Assembly: GCA_963828855.1 (NCBI GenBank)
Contig: CAWHGB010000008.1
Coordinates: forward strand, 124,001-188,000
Source of the DNA: CAVVEQ01 sp963828855
GTDB lineage: Bacteria; Chloroflexota; Anaerolineae; Anaerolineales; Anaerolineaceae
Direction of reading: 5' to 3'
DNA length: 64,000 nucleotides
The position numbers and the translations under genes are program-made. The notes below the pieces were generated by a model. It saw only the letters and a list, made by a program, of their open reading frames with translations. It was not told the origin of the DNA and searched no databases. How positions within the stretch are numbered: the stretch's first letter is position 1; the number at the start of each line of letters is the position of its first letter. Shown here in pieces: positions 8,989 to 17,567 of this stretch.

Positions 8989-9537
8989 CTAAGCAATATT
9001 CCGGTGAAAAAAAATTGCTGTCTGGCTATTAGAGTAATATACATCATTAAAACCGGTCAGGTGAAATCCCAATTTTCGGCAAAAATTGATCGCGGGATTG
9101 TTTTTTAACATCATTTCCAGCGTAATCCCAGAGAAACGGCGTTCCACCAGCCAATCAACCGCGCCGATCATGAGTGCGGTGGCGATACCCTTCCGGCGAT
9201 GCTGCGGGTCAACTACCAGGTCTGTCACCCTGGCCGTCGGAGAACCGCTCGATGTTGCCAGGCTAAGAAAGCCTATGAGTATGGATTTATCCTCCGCCAC
9301 CAGGGTGAGATCATTCTCAGCAAGTCGTTCGCGAATGACTTTCACTGAGGCAGGGTATCCAAGGTGGACAGGTCTGGGCAGCGAAACCTCCCGGAATCGG
9401 ATATTCCAAGCGCCATCCTCAAAGGATTGCTCCATCTGCCAAGTCTTACTTATCTCCACTGAAGCAGGTATGGAGGATAAGAAATCGTGATCCTGCAGCG
9501 ACGCCTGTCGAACAGGGATGGGGCCGATTTTATCCAT
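8989..9537 (-). CDS. GNAT family N-acetyltransferase
   Basis: The 182-residue protein has the acetyl-CoA binding motif A, LVVDPQHRRKGIATALM (R/Q-x-x-G-x-G/A type), near residues 107-123. Motif B follows, with a NPAINFCRKLGFHLTG segment near 153-168. The acyl acceptor is unknown. Its start overlaps the stop of the upstream membrane-protein gene by one base, and the 7TM sensor starts 13 nt after its stop, so the three are likely one transcript. Confidence 0.82.
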   Translation of the reverse strand: MDKIGPIPVRQASLQDHDFLSSIPASVEISKTWQMEQSFEDGAWNIRFREVSLPRPVHLGYPASVKVIRERLAENDLTLVAEDKSILIGFLSLATSSGSPTARVTDLVVDPQHRRKGIATALMIGAVDWLVERRFSGITLEMMLKNNPAINFCRKLGFHLTGFNDVYYSNSQTAIFFHRNIA

Positions 9538-10217
9538 CAGGGTGCCTTGATCGTGATGGGTATAACGCAGGGTGGCAGCGAATTGTTACGGTTATCCAGC
9601 GCCACAAGTTGCAATTCGTATTCTCCAGGAAGAAGATTTTCTGTCTGCCACAATCCGCCCAACGCACCTTCCATCACCGGGAGGCTGCCCCCCGCAATGG
9701 TCACCCAGACTGGATCGCCAGACGCTTTAAATTCATATTTATAGAAACCAAGATCAGGCACATTCACCGTACCCCTCAACTCCACCTTTCCGCTCACTGT
9801 TTCCCCGGCAATTGGGAAGATCCATTCCAGCTTACCAGGAGCACATCCATTTTCATTCTGACCCTGCTGAGGGGTGGTAATTTCGGTTCCCGTGAGACCC
9901 TGGATTAAACCAATCGCAGGAGTTTCGGTCGCCTGTATTTCCAGGGTTGGAGTTGCCAGGATGACCTGGGAGGGATATTTGATAGTTATTACCGAGACCA
10001 TGATGAATTCCGCCGTGACGATGATCCCGGTCAGGACCAACCCGGAAAGATTGGAATTTAATTTTCGCCGGGCATTTTCCCGCTCCAGTCCAAATATCGA
10101 GAGCCTTAATTCCCGCCAACTGATGATCAGCCCACGCATAAAAATGATCGCGGCAATCACTGCCAGGACGTAGATCCAGGATTCAAATTTAACCAAAAAA
10201 CTCAAGATGATTTGCAT
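9537..10217 (-). CDS. membrane-anchored protein with extracytoplasmic Ig-like domain
   Basis: I do not recognise a named family. Two hydrophobic helices (about residues 8-30 and 58-80) frame a short basic loop. A Thr/Pro/Gln-rich linker follows, then a beta-rich C-terminal domain of about 100 residues with a WIFPIAGETVSGKVELRGTV segment typical of Ig-like or fibronectin-like folds on Chloroflexi surface proteins. The C-terminal domain should face outside. It is co-oriented with and touches the GNAT gene. Confidence 0.6.
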   Translation of the reverse strand: MQIILSFLVKFESWIYVLAVIAAIIFMRGLIISWRELRLSIFGLERENARRKLNSNLSGLVLTGIIVTAEFIMVSVITIKYPSQVILATPTLEIQATETPAIGLIQGLTGTEITTPQQGQNENGCAPGKLEWIFPIAGETVSGKVELRGTVNVPDLGFYKYEFKASGDPVWVTIAGGSLPVMEGALGGLWQTENLLPGEYELQLVALDNRNNSLPPCVIPITIKAP

Positions 10218-10247
10218 GCGGAAAGATTTAATTTGGAATGAAAAGGA

Positions 10248-11087
10248 TCATTCCTGAGCTTTCAACACACCGCAAATCAGGGTGCGTAACTTGGGCACGA
10301 TCAATTCTCCGGCCTGAAGTACTTCCGCATGGGTTGTGACCGTTGATCCATCCAGGTTAGCCTTGTTGCTGATCCCAGAAAACCCCAGAACCTGCATATT
10401 CCCGTGCCTGGCGATGATCACCTCAGGCACTGTGGACATCCCCACGGCGTCCGCTCCGATCAGGCGTAAAAACCGGAGGTCCGCCGGTGATTCGAAGGAA
10501 GGACCGGAAAGGCAGATATAGACACCCTCTTTCAGATCGATCCCCTTTTCCCTGGCAACTTGGCGCGCCGCTTCTGCCAGCTTTTCATCGTAAGGCTTGC
10601 TCATATCCGGAAATCTATCCCCGAACTCTTCCAGGTTGGGACCACGCAATGGATTCAATCCTGCCATGCCAATCAGGTTGATTTGGTCGGTGATCATCAT
10701 CACGTCCCCGGGTTGAAATGCAGGGTTGATCGCCCCGGCGGCGTTGGTCACGACAAGCTGCCGGATACCCAGGCGCTGCATCACCCGGATCGGAAAAGTG
10801 ACCTGATCCATGGGGTAGCCCTCGTAGTAATGGGTCCTCCCCTGCATCACCAGGACGGATTTGCCCTCAAGGTTTCCAATCACCAACCTGCCCTTATGAC
10901 CGACGACTGAAGAGATCGGCCAATTCGGGATATCATGATAGGGGATGATATCCGCAGATTGAACGGAATCAGCGAGTCCGCCCAGACCGGAGCCCAGGAT
11001 GATGGCAACACTGGGATTCTGGGTCGTTTTTTCCTTGATCGCGTTAACGGCTTGATCGATTTCAGCGATACCGATGAATTTTTCCAT
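10248..11087 (-). CDS. purine-nucleoside phosphorylase (trimeric type)
   Basis: Splits purine nucleosides with phosphate to give the base and ribose-1-phosphate. Family marks are ILGSGLGGLAD at the phosphate site, VVGHKGRLVIG, MQGRTHYYEGY, LVVTNAAGAINP (Asn and Ala of the base site) and GMSTVPEVIIARH. I chose the ATG at 11087 (279 residues) because a GGAGG lies 6 nt upstream; the ATG four codons earlier contains that ribosome site. A pyrimidine-nucleoside phosphorylase at 17.6 kb would complement it in salvage. Confidence 0.94.
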   Translation of the reverse strand: MEKFIGIAEIDQAVNAIKEKTTQNPSVAIILGSGLGGLADSVQSADIIPYHDIPNWPISSVVGHKGRLVIGNLEGKSVLVMQGRTHYYEGYPMDQVTFPIRVMQRLGIRQLVVTNAAGAINPAFQPGDVMMITDQINLIGMAGLNPLRGPNLEEFGDRFPDMSKPYDEKLAEAARQVAREKGIDLKEGVYICLSGPSFESPADLRFLRLIGADAVGMSTVPEVIIARHGNMQVLGFSGISNKANLDGSTVTTHAEVLQAGELIVPKLRTLICGVLKAQE

Positions 11088-11150
11088 ATTTACCTCCATG
11101 AGCCCAAAGTGATTATAACAAAGGGGATTCGGTGCAGTTTTCAGGCCATT

Positions 11151-12092
11151 CTACCCATTGGTGCGTTTCTCCGCTGTTTTCAGAGCATTCAGCACCTTTC
11201 GCAGTTCAGATGGAAGGTCCGCCTCAAATATACGCGGTTCGTCCTCTCCAGGGAGACGGATGACCAATTGAGCGGCATGTAGAAAATGGCGGTGCAGTTC
11301 CACGGAGGGTTTTTTTAGACCATAGACCGTATCACCTGCAATCGGACAGTGCAGGAATTTCATGTGAACGCGTATCTGGTGGGTTCTGCCAGTCAATGGA
11401 TGGACATCCAAAAAGGAGTGATTTTGAAAATCTTCCAGCGTTCGGTATTCAGTCACCGCTTCGCGGCCTAGACCGGGTTCCACAACAGCCATTCTTTTTC
11501 GATTTTTGATATCTCTCCCGATGGGGGCTTCCACCCTGCCCAGGGGTGTGGGTGGGTGCCCATCCACAAGGGCAAGATATTTTTTCACCACCTGGCGGTT
11601 CTTGAATTGATCCTGCAGGAAATGCAAGCTCCGGTCATTTTTTGCGATCAGGATCAACCCCGATGTTTCTTTATCCAACCGGTGGACGATCCCCGGGCGG
11701 AATTCACCATTGATCATCGGTAGTTCCCCTTCCCTGCCAAGAATGGCGTTCACCAGGGTCCCCGAACCATGTCCATAGGAAGGATGAACCACCATTCCGG
11801 CAGGTTTATCGATCACCAGGACATTTGCATTTTCATAAATTATCTGCAGGTCAACTTTTTCCCCGCTCAAGTTTGTAGCTACCGGGGGCGGGATTTCCAT
11901 GCTGATCTGCTGCCCGACTGAGACAGGCTGACCGCCCTTTTCTGCCGGCAGCCCATCCACTCTGACCCTGCCATCATGTATGAATTGCTGGATGCGGGTG
12001 CGGGAGAAATCCGGAAATTGCGCGGCCAGGAATACATCCAACCTGGTTGGAGCATTTTCAGGAACAACGGTTTGTAAGATTTCCGTTTTCAC
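11151..12092 (-). CDS. RluA/RluD family pseudouridine synthase
   Basis: Converts uridine to pseudouridine in structured RNA, most likely 23S rRNA. The N-terminal S4 RNA-binding domain spans about residues 12-70. The catalytic motif HRLDKETSGLILIAKND, with its essential Asp, is near residue 135, and GRTHQIRVH follows near 233. The 313-residue length suits RluD. The target site cannot be assigned safely. The start overlaps the lspA stop by 4 nt, a pairing common in Gram-positive genomes. Confidence 0.92.
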   Translation of the reverse strand: MKTEILQTVVPENAPTRLDVFLAAQFPDFSRTRIQQFIHDGRVRVDGLPAEKGGQPVSVGQQISMEIPPPVATNLSGEKVDLQIIYENANVLVIDKPAGMVVHPSYGHGSGTLVNAILGREGELPMINGEFRPGIVHRLDKETSGLILIAKNDRSLHFLQDQFKNRQVVKKYLALVDGHPPTPLGRVEAPIGRDIKNRKRMAVVEPGLGREAVTEYRTLEDFQNHSFLDVHPLTGRTHQIRVHMKFLHCPIAGDTVYGLKKPSVELHRHFLHAAQLVIRLPGEDEPRIFEADLPSELRKVLNALKTAEKRTNG

Positions 12093-12607
12093 GAACCTTG
12101 TTTACCAACTGGAGCTGTTGATTCCTCCCCGGGATTTTTCTTGCGGCTTTCGAGCAGTGTCGCCAGCAGCATCAGGCAGACCCCAATGGTCACACTCGAA
12201 TCCGCCACGTTAAACACCGGAAATGATCCCAAGGAAATAAAATCGATCACATTCCCGCCCAGACGTAACCTGTCGATAACGTTTCCCAGGGCACCGCCGA
12301 GCATGAATCCAAATGCGACCTGCATCAGTTTATCCTCGTGCGGGATGCGGGGATAATAATAAATAATCCCACCAGCGACGAACGTTGCCAGGACTGCAAA
12401 TAGCATCCCTCCCCCCTGGAACAATCCGAAAGCCACTCCGCTGTTATACCAGTTGACGATCCGGGCATAAGGTGCAAGCCAAGCAAGAGGCATCCAGGCC
12501 GTACCGCTGGGCAGGTATGTAAGTACAAGCGCTTTCGAAATCTGATCAAGGATAACGATCGCAAGTGCGATCCCGAAAAGCAGCCAATAACTGTTCTTAT
12601 TCTTCAT
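12089..12607 (-). CDS. lspA: lipoprotein signal peptidase II
   Basis: Cleaves the signal peptide from diacylglyceryl-modified prolipoproteins. Four helices are visible in 172 residues. The two catalytic Asp residues are in GNVIDRLRLGGNVIDFI and FPVFNVADSS, both in the standard context. WYNSGVAFGLF matches the conserved NxGxAFG box. It precedes the pseudouridine synthase with a 4-nt overlap and works after Lgt (2.2 kb). Confidence 0.96.
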   Translation of the reverse strand: MKNKNSYWLLFGIALAIVILDQISKALVLTYLPSGTAWMPLAWLAPYARIVNWYNSGVAFGLFQGGGMLFAVLATFVAGGIIYYYPRIPHEDKLMQVAFGFMLGGALGNVIDRLRLGGNVIDFISLGSFPVFNVADSSVTIGVCLMLLATLLESRKKNPGEESTAPVGKQGS

Positions 12608-12665
12608 GAATGTTCATTTCCTATTTATTCAAAATCACCAATCTGGAGTCCCCTGGAAAATCTTC

Positions 12666-15600
12666 TCAATTTCTTTTTATCCCAACCAGAACATGTTCAC
12701 CGTCAAATTCATCCTCCACCTTCGGGCAACCGACAGGTGCATCCGCACAGGTCAATTTCTTGGCCAGAACCTCGCCCATGATGAATTCGCGGTTCGATTC
12801 GATGGCTTCTTTCAACTGCGGTGATGCCTGGTAAAAAACTTCGATCCGATCGGCAATATCGAAATCCGCCGACTTTCTCAGATCCTGGACCCGACGAACG
12901 AATTCCCGTGCCAGGCCTTCCCAGATCAGCTCTGGGGTGAGTTCAGTAACCAAAGCGGCCAGGTAGGCACCTTCCGCAGCTACGGCCAGCCCTTCACGGG
13001 CAGTAACCCGAACTTCAACCTCTTCTGGGAGGATCGCCAGCGACTCGCCACCAACGAGGATCTCTATCGGCTGACCACCAAGAAGGGTCTTACCTGCCTT
13101 CACAGGATCCTGAGCCAGCAATTCCAGGCGGATGGCAGGGAAACGCGCTCCATATTTCTGCCCCAATTGCTTGGGGTACGGATTGAGCGAGTAGGATACC
13201 GCTTCGGTGGCACTGCTGAGAGCGCGAACAGTTTTGACATTAAGTTCATCCTCAAGCAGTTCAGCAAAACTCTCCACTGCAGCGAGCTCCTCGCGGCTGC
13301 CCGCGCTGAAGGCGGCTTCAGCCAGCGGCTGGCGAACCTTACGGTTGGCTTTGTTACGCGCAGCATGCCCCAGGGAAGCCAAGTGCATCACAGTGGCCAT
13401 ATCGCGGTTGAGTTTTTCATCTATGAGAACCACATCGAATTCCGGCCACCTTGCAAGATGGACCGAAAGCGGTGCTTCGGGATCCGCCTTAAGCACCAGG
13501 TTCTGGTACATCTCCTCCGATAAGAAGGGCATGGCTGGAGCCAGGAGTTTGGCGATGGTTACCAGCGCCTCATAAAGCGTGGCATAAGCTGCCTTTTTAT
13601 CCTCGTCCGAACCGCTCTTCCAGAACCGGCGCCGCGATCGACGCAGATACCAGTTGGAAAGCTGGTCCACGAAGGTCTCCACCGGTCGGGTGGCAGCCAG
13701 TACATCGTATTCCTCATAAGCTTTGGTCACATCCCGGACCAGCGCGTGCAGTTCGGAAAGCAGCCATTTATCAAGGTCGCTGTAGGATATCTCCTTCCGT
13801 GTGCCGGGATTCCAGCCATCCAGGTTGGCATAAGTCACGAAAAAGGAATACGTGTTCCAGAGGGTAAGGGTGAAGTTGCGCACCACCTCGCCCACCAGGT
13901 TGCTGGAAAATCGCCTTTCCTGCCCGGGAGGGGACGCAGTGTAGAGGTACCAGCGCATCGCGTCGGCGCCGTTCTGGTTGATCACCGGCCAGGGATCAAC
14001 TACGTTGCCTTTATGCTTCGACATCTTCTGCCCGTTCTCATCCAGGATCAATCCCAGGCAGATCACGTTTTTATAACTGACCTCATCAAAGAGCAGCGAA
14101 CTGATTGCGTGCAGAGAATAAAACCATCCGCGGGTTTGGTCCACCGCCTCGCAGATATAATCGGCGGGGAAAAGGGCTTTGAAATCCTGCTGGTGCTCAA
14201 AGGGATAATGCCACTGTGCCACAGGCATCGAGCCAGAATCGAACCAGACATCGATCAATTCGGGGACGCGGTTCATCGACCCACCGCATTTTTGACAGCG
14301 GAGATGAACATCATCCACAAAAGGCCGGTGCAGGTCCAATTGCTCAAGGTTACGGCTGGAGAGTTCCTCCAGCTCCTTCACCGAACCGATGCAGGTCTGA
14401 TGATGACAGGATGTGCATTCCCAGACAGGTAATGGTGTACCCCAGTATCTTTCCCTGCCCAGCGCCCAGTCGATATTATTTTCCAGCCAGTTACCAAAGC
14501 GCCCGTTCTTGACATGCCCGGGATACCAGTTGATCTTCTCGTTCAGGGCGACCAGACGATCCTTGAACCGACTGGTGCGGATGTACCAGGTCTGACGCGC
14601 GAAATATAACAATGGACTGTCACAGCGCCAGCAGAATGGATAGGTATGCCGGTAGAGCTCTGATGTAAACAGCAGCCCGCGGTCGTGCAGGTCCTGGATG
14701 ATCAGGGGGTCGGCGTCTTTCACAAATTTTCCCGCCCAGGGTTTAACCTCCGAAATGAATGAACCATCCGGGGCGACCGTTTCGAGGACGGGCAGGTCAT
14801 ACTCCCCAGCCATCTTCATATCATCCGCACCATACGCTGGCGCCATGTGCACCAAGCCGGAGCCATCCTCCACCGAGACGAAATCCGCCAGGACGACATA
14901 ATGGGCTTTCTTTTCAAAGGGAAGAAAAGTGAATAGCGGGTGGTAGCGTTTGCCCTTCAGTTGCTTTCCCTTAAAATGTTGAATAACCCGAACGGGAGCA
15001 TCTTTAAAAACCTTTTCAATAAGAGCTTCAGCAAGTATCAACTTCTCCGACCCACCCTCAGATAAGGCAGCCTCGACAGTAACATAATTGATATTCTCAC
15101 CTACCGCCACAGCCACGTTGGCCGGCAGGGTCCAGGGGGTTGTTGTCCAAACCAGCAATGAGGTACCCGGTTCATCCACCAACGGCATCCTCACGAAGAT
15201 CGAAGGATCATCGGTCTCCTTATACCCCAGCGCCACCTCGTGATCGGAAAGCGGAGTCTCACAGCGAGGGCAATATGGTACAACTTTGTAGCCTTGGTAA
15301 AGCAGATCCTTATCCCAGAAATTCTTCAGGATGTGCCAGACGGATTCGATGTACTCATTTGTGTAGGTGACATAAGCACTTTTTAGATCGACCCAGAATG
15401 CGATCCGGTCGGTGAGTTTTTCCCAATCCTGGATATTCGAAAATGCGGATTGGCGGCACAGCTCATTGAACTTGGCGATTCCGTATTCTTCAATCTGCTT
15501 TTTCTTATCAAACCCAAGTTTCTTCTCCACTTCGATCTCAACCGGCAGCCCGTGGGTATCCCAACCACCGCGGCGTAGTACGTGGTACCCTCGCATGGTC

Positions 15601-15815
15601 TTATAACGAGGGAATAGATCCTTAAATGCTCTTGCGAGCACATGATGGGAGCCCGGTTTTCCATTCGCCGTGGGAGGACCTTCATAAAAAACATATTCCG
15701 GACTGCCTTCCCGTTCTTCCATCGTTCGGTGAAAGATGTCCTTTTCCTTCCAGAAATACAAAATCGCCTCCTCAAGCGAGGTAACGTTTAACTTAGGTGA
15801 AACTTGTTTGAACAT
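12666..15815 (-). CDS. ileS: isoleucine-tRNA ligase
   Basis: Charges tRNA-Ile. The 1049-residue protein has the HIGH-type motif in PTANGKPGSHHVLARAFKD near residue 50, the CP1 editing domain, and KMSKHKGN near residue 600. The PTANGKPG context and the length place it with the longer, eukaryote-like IleS2 group, some members of which resist mupirocin; that property is only inferred. The frame is intact throughout. It is preceded by a T-box leader that should tie its expression to uncharged tRNA-Ile. Confidence 0.95.
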   Translation of the reverse strand: MFKQVSPKLNVTSLEEAILYFWKEKDIFHRTMEEREGSPEYVFYEGPPTANGKPGSHHVLARAFKDLFPRYKTMRGYHVLRRGGWDTHGLPVEIEVEKKLGFDKKKQIEEYGIAKFNELCRQSAFSNIQDWEKLTDRIAFWVDLKSAYVTYTNEYIESVWHILKNFWDKDLLYQGYKVVPYCPRCETPLSDHEVALGYKETDDPSIFVRMPLVDEPGTSLLVWTTTPWTLPANVAVAVGENINYVTVEAALSEGGSEKLILAEALIEKVFKDAPVRVIQHFKGKQLKGKRYHPLFTFLPFEKKAHYVVLADFVSVEDGSGLVHMAPAYGADDMKMAGEYDLPVLETVAPDGSFISEVKPWAGKFVKDADPLIIQDLHDRGLLFTSELYRHTYPFCWRCDSPLLYFARQTWYIRTSRFKDRLVALNEKINWYPGHVKNGRFGNWLENNIDWALGRERYWGTPLPVWECTSCHHQTCIGSVKELEELSSRNLEQLDLHRPFVDDVHLRCQKCGGSMNRVPELIDVWFDSGSMPVAQWHYPFEHQQDFKALFPADYICEAVDQTRGWFYSLHAISSLLFDEVSYKNVICLGLILDENGQKMSKHKGNVVDPWPVINQNGADAMRWYLYTASPPGQERRFSSNLVGEVVRNFTLTLWNTYSFFVTYANLDGWNPGTRKEISYSDLDKWLLSELHALVRDVTKAYEEYDVLAATRPVETFVDQLSNWYLRRSRRRFWKSGSDEDKKAAYATLYEALVTIAKLLAPAMPFLSEEMYQNLVLKADPEAPLSVHLARWPEFDVVLIDEKLNRDMATVMHLASLGHAARNKANRKVRQPLAEAAFSAGSREELAAVESFAELLEDELNVKTVRALSSATEAVSYSLNPYPKQLGQKYGARFPAIRLELLAQDPVKAGKTLLGGQPIEILVGGESLAILPEEVEVRVTAREGLAVAAEGAYLAALVTELTPELIWEGLAREFVRRVQDLRKSADFDIADRIEVFYQASPQLKEAIESNREFIMGEVLAKKLTCADAPVGCPKVEDEFDGEHVLVGIKRN

Positions 15816-15836
15816 CCTGCCTCCGATTTGTGCCTA

Positions 15837-16140
15837 TTAAAAATAAAACCTCATCCCAATCCGGGACGAGTTCACACCCGCGGTACCACCCGATTTCCCG
15901 TCATTGCAGACGGACTCTCCATTTGAATCAATTATTCCAAAGCCATTGTAACGGAGGCCAATCCGTCTCGCTTACTTACCTGATGAGTGTTCGGCTAAAA
16001 ACTCCGGAAGGATTTTCAGTTCCCGTGATCCGCCCGGCTTCCACCTTCCCGGGTTCGCTATTGGAGGTTCAGAACCTACTCGTTTCCATCCACGCTGCGT
16101 TAAATGGATTATCCCATACTTGTATAAAAAAGATAAGGGA
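15837..16140 (-). promoter_or_regulatory. T-box riboswitch leader of ileS
   Basis: On the minus strand the T-box core GGGTGGTACCGCG lies at 15879-15891. It is followed by an 8-bp stem (15850-15857 with 15863-15870) and a T-rich run at 15837-15848, forming the intrinsic terminator that the T-box competes with. Upstream, 15892-16130 holds several paired segments expected of stem I to III. An ATC triplet (complement of 16027-16029) in a purine-rich context is a plausible isoleucine specifier, but I have not folded it. This explains the 348-nt gap between the GTPase gene and ileS. Confidence 0.9.
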
Positions 16141-16163
16141 TTCGAGTCGCGAAACTAGAGGGT

Positions 16164-16685
16164 CTACTGCTGAATGGGCATTCCGTAGCCCAGACGCGCT
16201 ATATAATCGAACATGGCTTCAACCCCGTTGCCGGTGGCAGCGCTCGTCAATAGAAATGGGGCACCAATGCTCATCGCAAATTCCATCCCAGCCCTGGCAA
16301 GTTCCGGTGGCTGGGGAACCAGATCCAGCTTGTTGCCAATCACGACGAATTTAACGGCCGGCGCGAATTTGTGGACTTCCTCGACCCAATTGGGCAGGTT
16401 ATCCAGCGAGTTCTTCTCGCCCAGGTCATAGACCAGCGCAGCCGAGACGCTCCCGCGGTAAAAACTCTCACGTACAGCCTGGAAGCGTGGCTGACCGGCT
16501 ACATCCCAGATGGAAAGTTTCACTTGCTGTCCGGGTAGGTTCACCACCTTGGTCTGAAAATCTACCCCAATGGTCATGATCCGGGATACTTCGAATTTAC
16601 CTTCACAATACCGCCGGGCGAGAGATGTTTTCCCAACATTTCCGTCGCCAAGCAGGATCACTTTGAAAATCGGGACACCTTCCAT
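16164..16685 (-). CDS. Rab/Ras-like small GTPase
   Basis: A 173-residue single-domain GTPase closer in pattern to eukaryotic Rab/Ras than to Era or TrmE. G1 is GDGNVGKTS (13-21), the switch I Thr is T38 in MTIGVDF, G3 is WDVAGQ (60-65) with the Gln in the catalytic position, G4 is GNKLD (117-121) and G5 is TSAATG near 147. There is no C-terminal cysteine or prenylation signal. Such bacterial GTPases often pair with Roadblock/LC7 (MglB-like) proteins. The upstream gene, 7 nt away, may be that partner. The cellular role is unknown. Confidence 0.88.
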   Translation of the reverse strand: MEGVPIFKVILLGDGNVGKTSLARRYCEGKFEVSRIMTIGVDFQTKVVNLPGQQVKLSIWDVAGQPRFQAVRESFYRGSVSAALVYDLGEKNSLDNLPNWVEEVHKFAPAVKFVVIGNKLDLVPQPPELARAGMEFAMSIGAPFLLTSAATGNGVEAMFDYIARLGYGMPIQQ

Positions 16686-16692
16686 TTAACTT

Positions 16693-17508
16693 TTAGAACC
16701 TATCCTTCAAGTAATATTCATGTGGTAGAACAAGTGCGTCCGGATCGATTATTTCCCGCTGGAGTTGGTTGGCATTGGCATCCTCGAAAACCTTCTGGGC
16801 TTGTTCGAGGTTTTTAATTTGCTGCTGGGTGGGTTCATTGTTGAAAAGTGCAATGGTGGAGGACACTTTTCCGGGAACAAAACACAGCCACTTGCCGCCC
16901 TCGATCTGGGTTAGGCGGACTTCACCCCCGAAGATCTCGCGGGTGGCGGATTGGTAGGCAAACAACATGGGAACAAAGAGAGCGGGGTCTACACCAAAAT
17001 CTCCCTGGGTTTTGATGGGTAACCCAGTTCGCAGATCGTAGATGGAATAACCGGTCAAATCCGATTGATGCCGCCTGCGGATTATCATCGATTGACCATC
17101 TGTCACCTGGTTTCGCCATTCGGGTGAATCCGGGTTTTGGTTGAGAAACTGCTCTACCATGCGGATTTCCTGCTGGTAACTGGCATAAAGCTCTTCGAAT
17201 TGCTTTCGGTTGATCGTTCCCGAGGCAAAACGCATCGCCAGGGCATCTTCCTTCTGCCGGACTTTATCAATATAATCGCGGGCGTCATCTGCGGACTTGC
17301 GGACGGGATTAATCGGTTCGACCGTAGGTATGGATCCCTGCTGCCTTACCTGGGAAGCATAAGAGGGCGCGATCAGGGTCGCATCGCTCATGTTCTCCTG
17401 CGTTGAAATGGGTATCTCCTCCAGCGCGGGCCGGGGAGCAGGCACGGTCCGCTCAACCGGTCGGGGAGGTGGTGGTGTCTTCTTTTTTCGTCTCAGCCAA
17501 TCAAACAT
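16693..17508 (-). CDS. uncharacterised protein with possible Roadblock/LC7-like C-terminal domain
   Basis: 271 residues. The N-terminus is basic then Pro-rich (residues 1-30). The middle (about 65-130) is charged and helical, likely coiled coil. The last 120 residues alternate strand and helix in the order of a Roadblock/longin fold: GYSIYDLRTGLPI, then FAYQSATREIFGGEVRLTQI, then GGKWLCFVPGKVSSTIALFN and a closing helix. This is pattern-based and needs a profile search. It starts the transcript that ends with the Rab-like GTPase, so a regulator (GAP-like) role is a fair guess. No catalytic motif is visible. Confidence 0.5.
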   Translation of the reverse strand: MFDWLRRKKKTPPPPRPVERTVPAPRPALEEIPISTQENMSDATLIAPSYASQVRQQGSIPTVEPINPVRKSADDARDYIDKVRQKEDALAMRFASGTINRKQFEELYASYQQEIRMVEQFLNQNPDSPEWRNQVTDGQSMIIRRRHQSDLTGYSIYDLRTGLPIKTQGDFGVDPALFVPMLFAYQSATREIFGGEVRLTQIEGGKWLCFVPGKVSSTIALFNNEPTQQQIKNLEQAQKVFEDANANQLQREIIDPDALVLPHEYYLKDRF

Positions 17509-17567
17509 GGTATCCCTGCGGTGATGAATGAGGATGTGGGAAAAATGGATTTTTTAACAATAAAGTA

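Noticed and set aside
16138..16165. tRNA-like T-arm sequence (GGGATTCGAGTC)
   Set aside because: No acceptor stem, D-arm or anticodon arm can be built around it.
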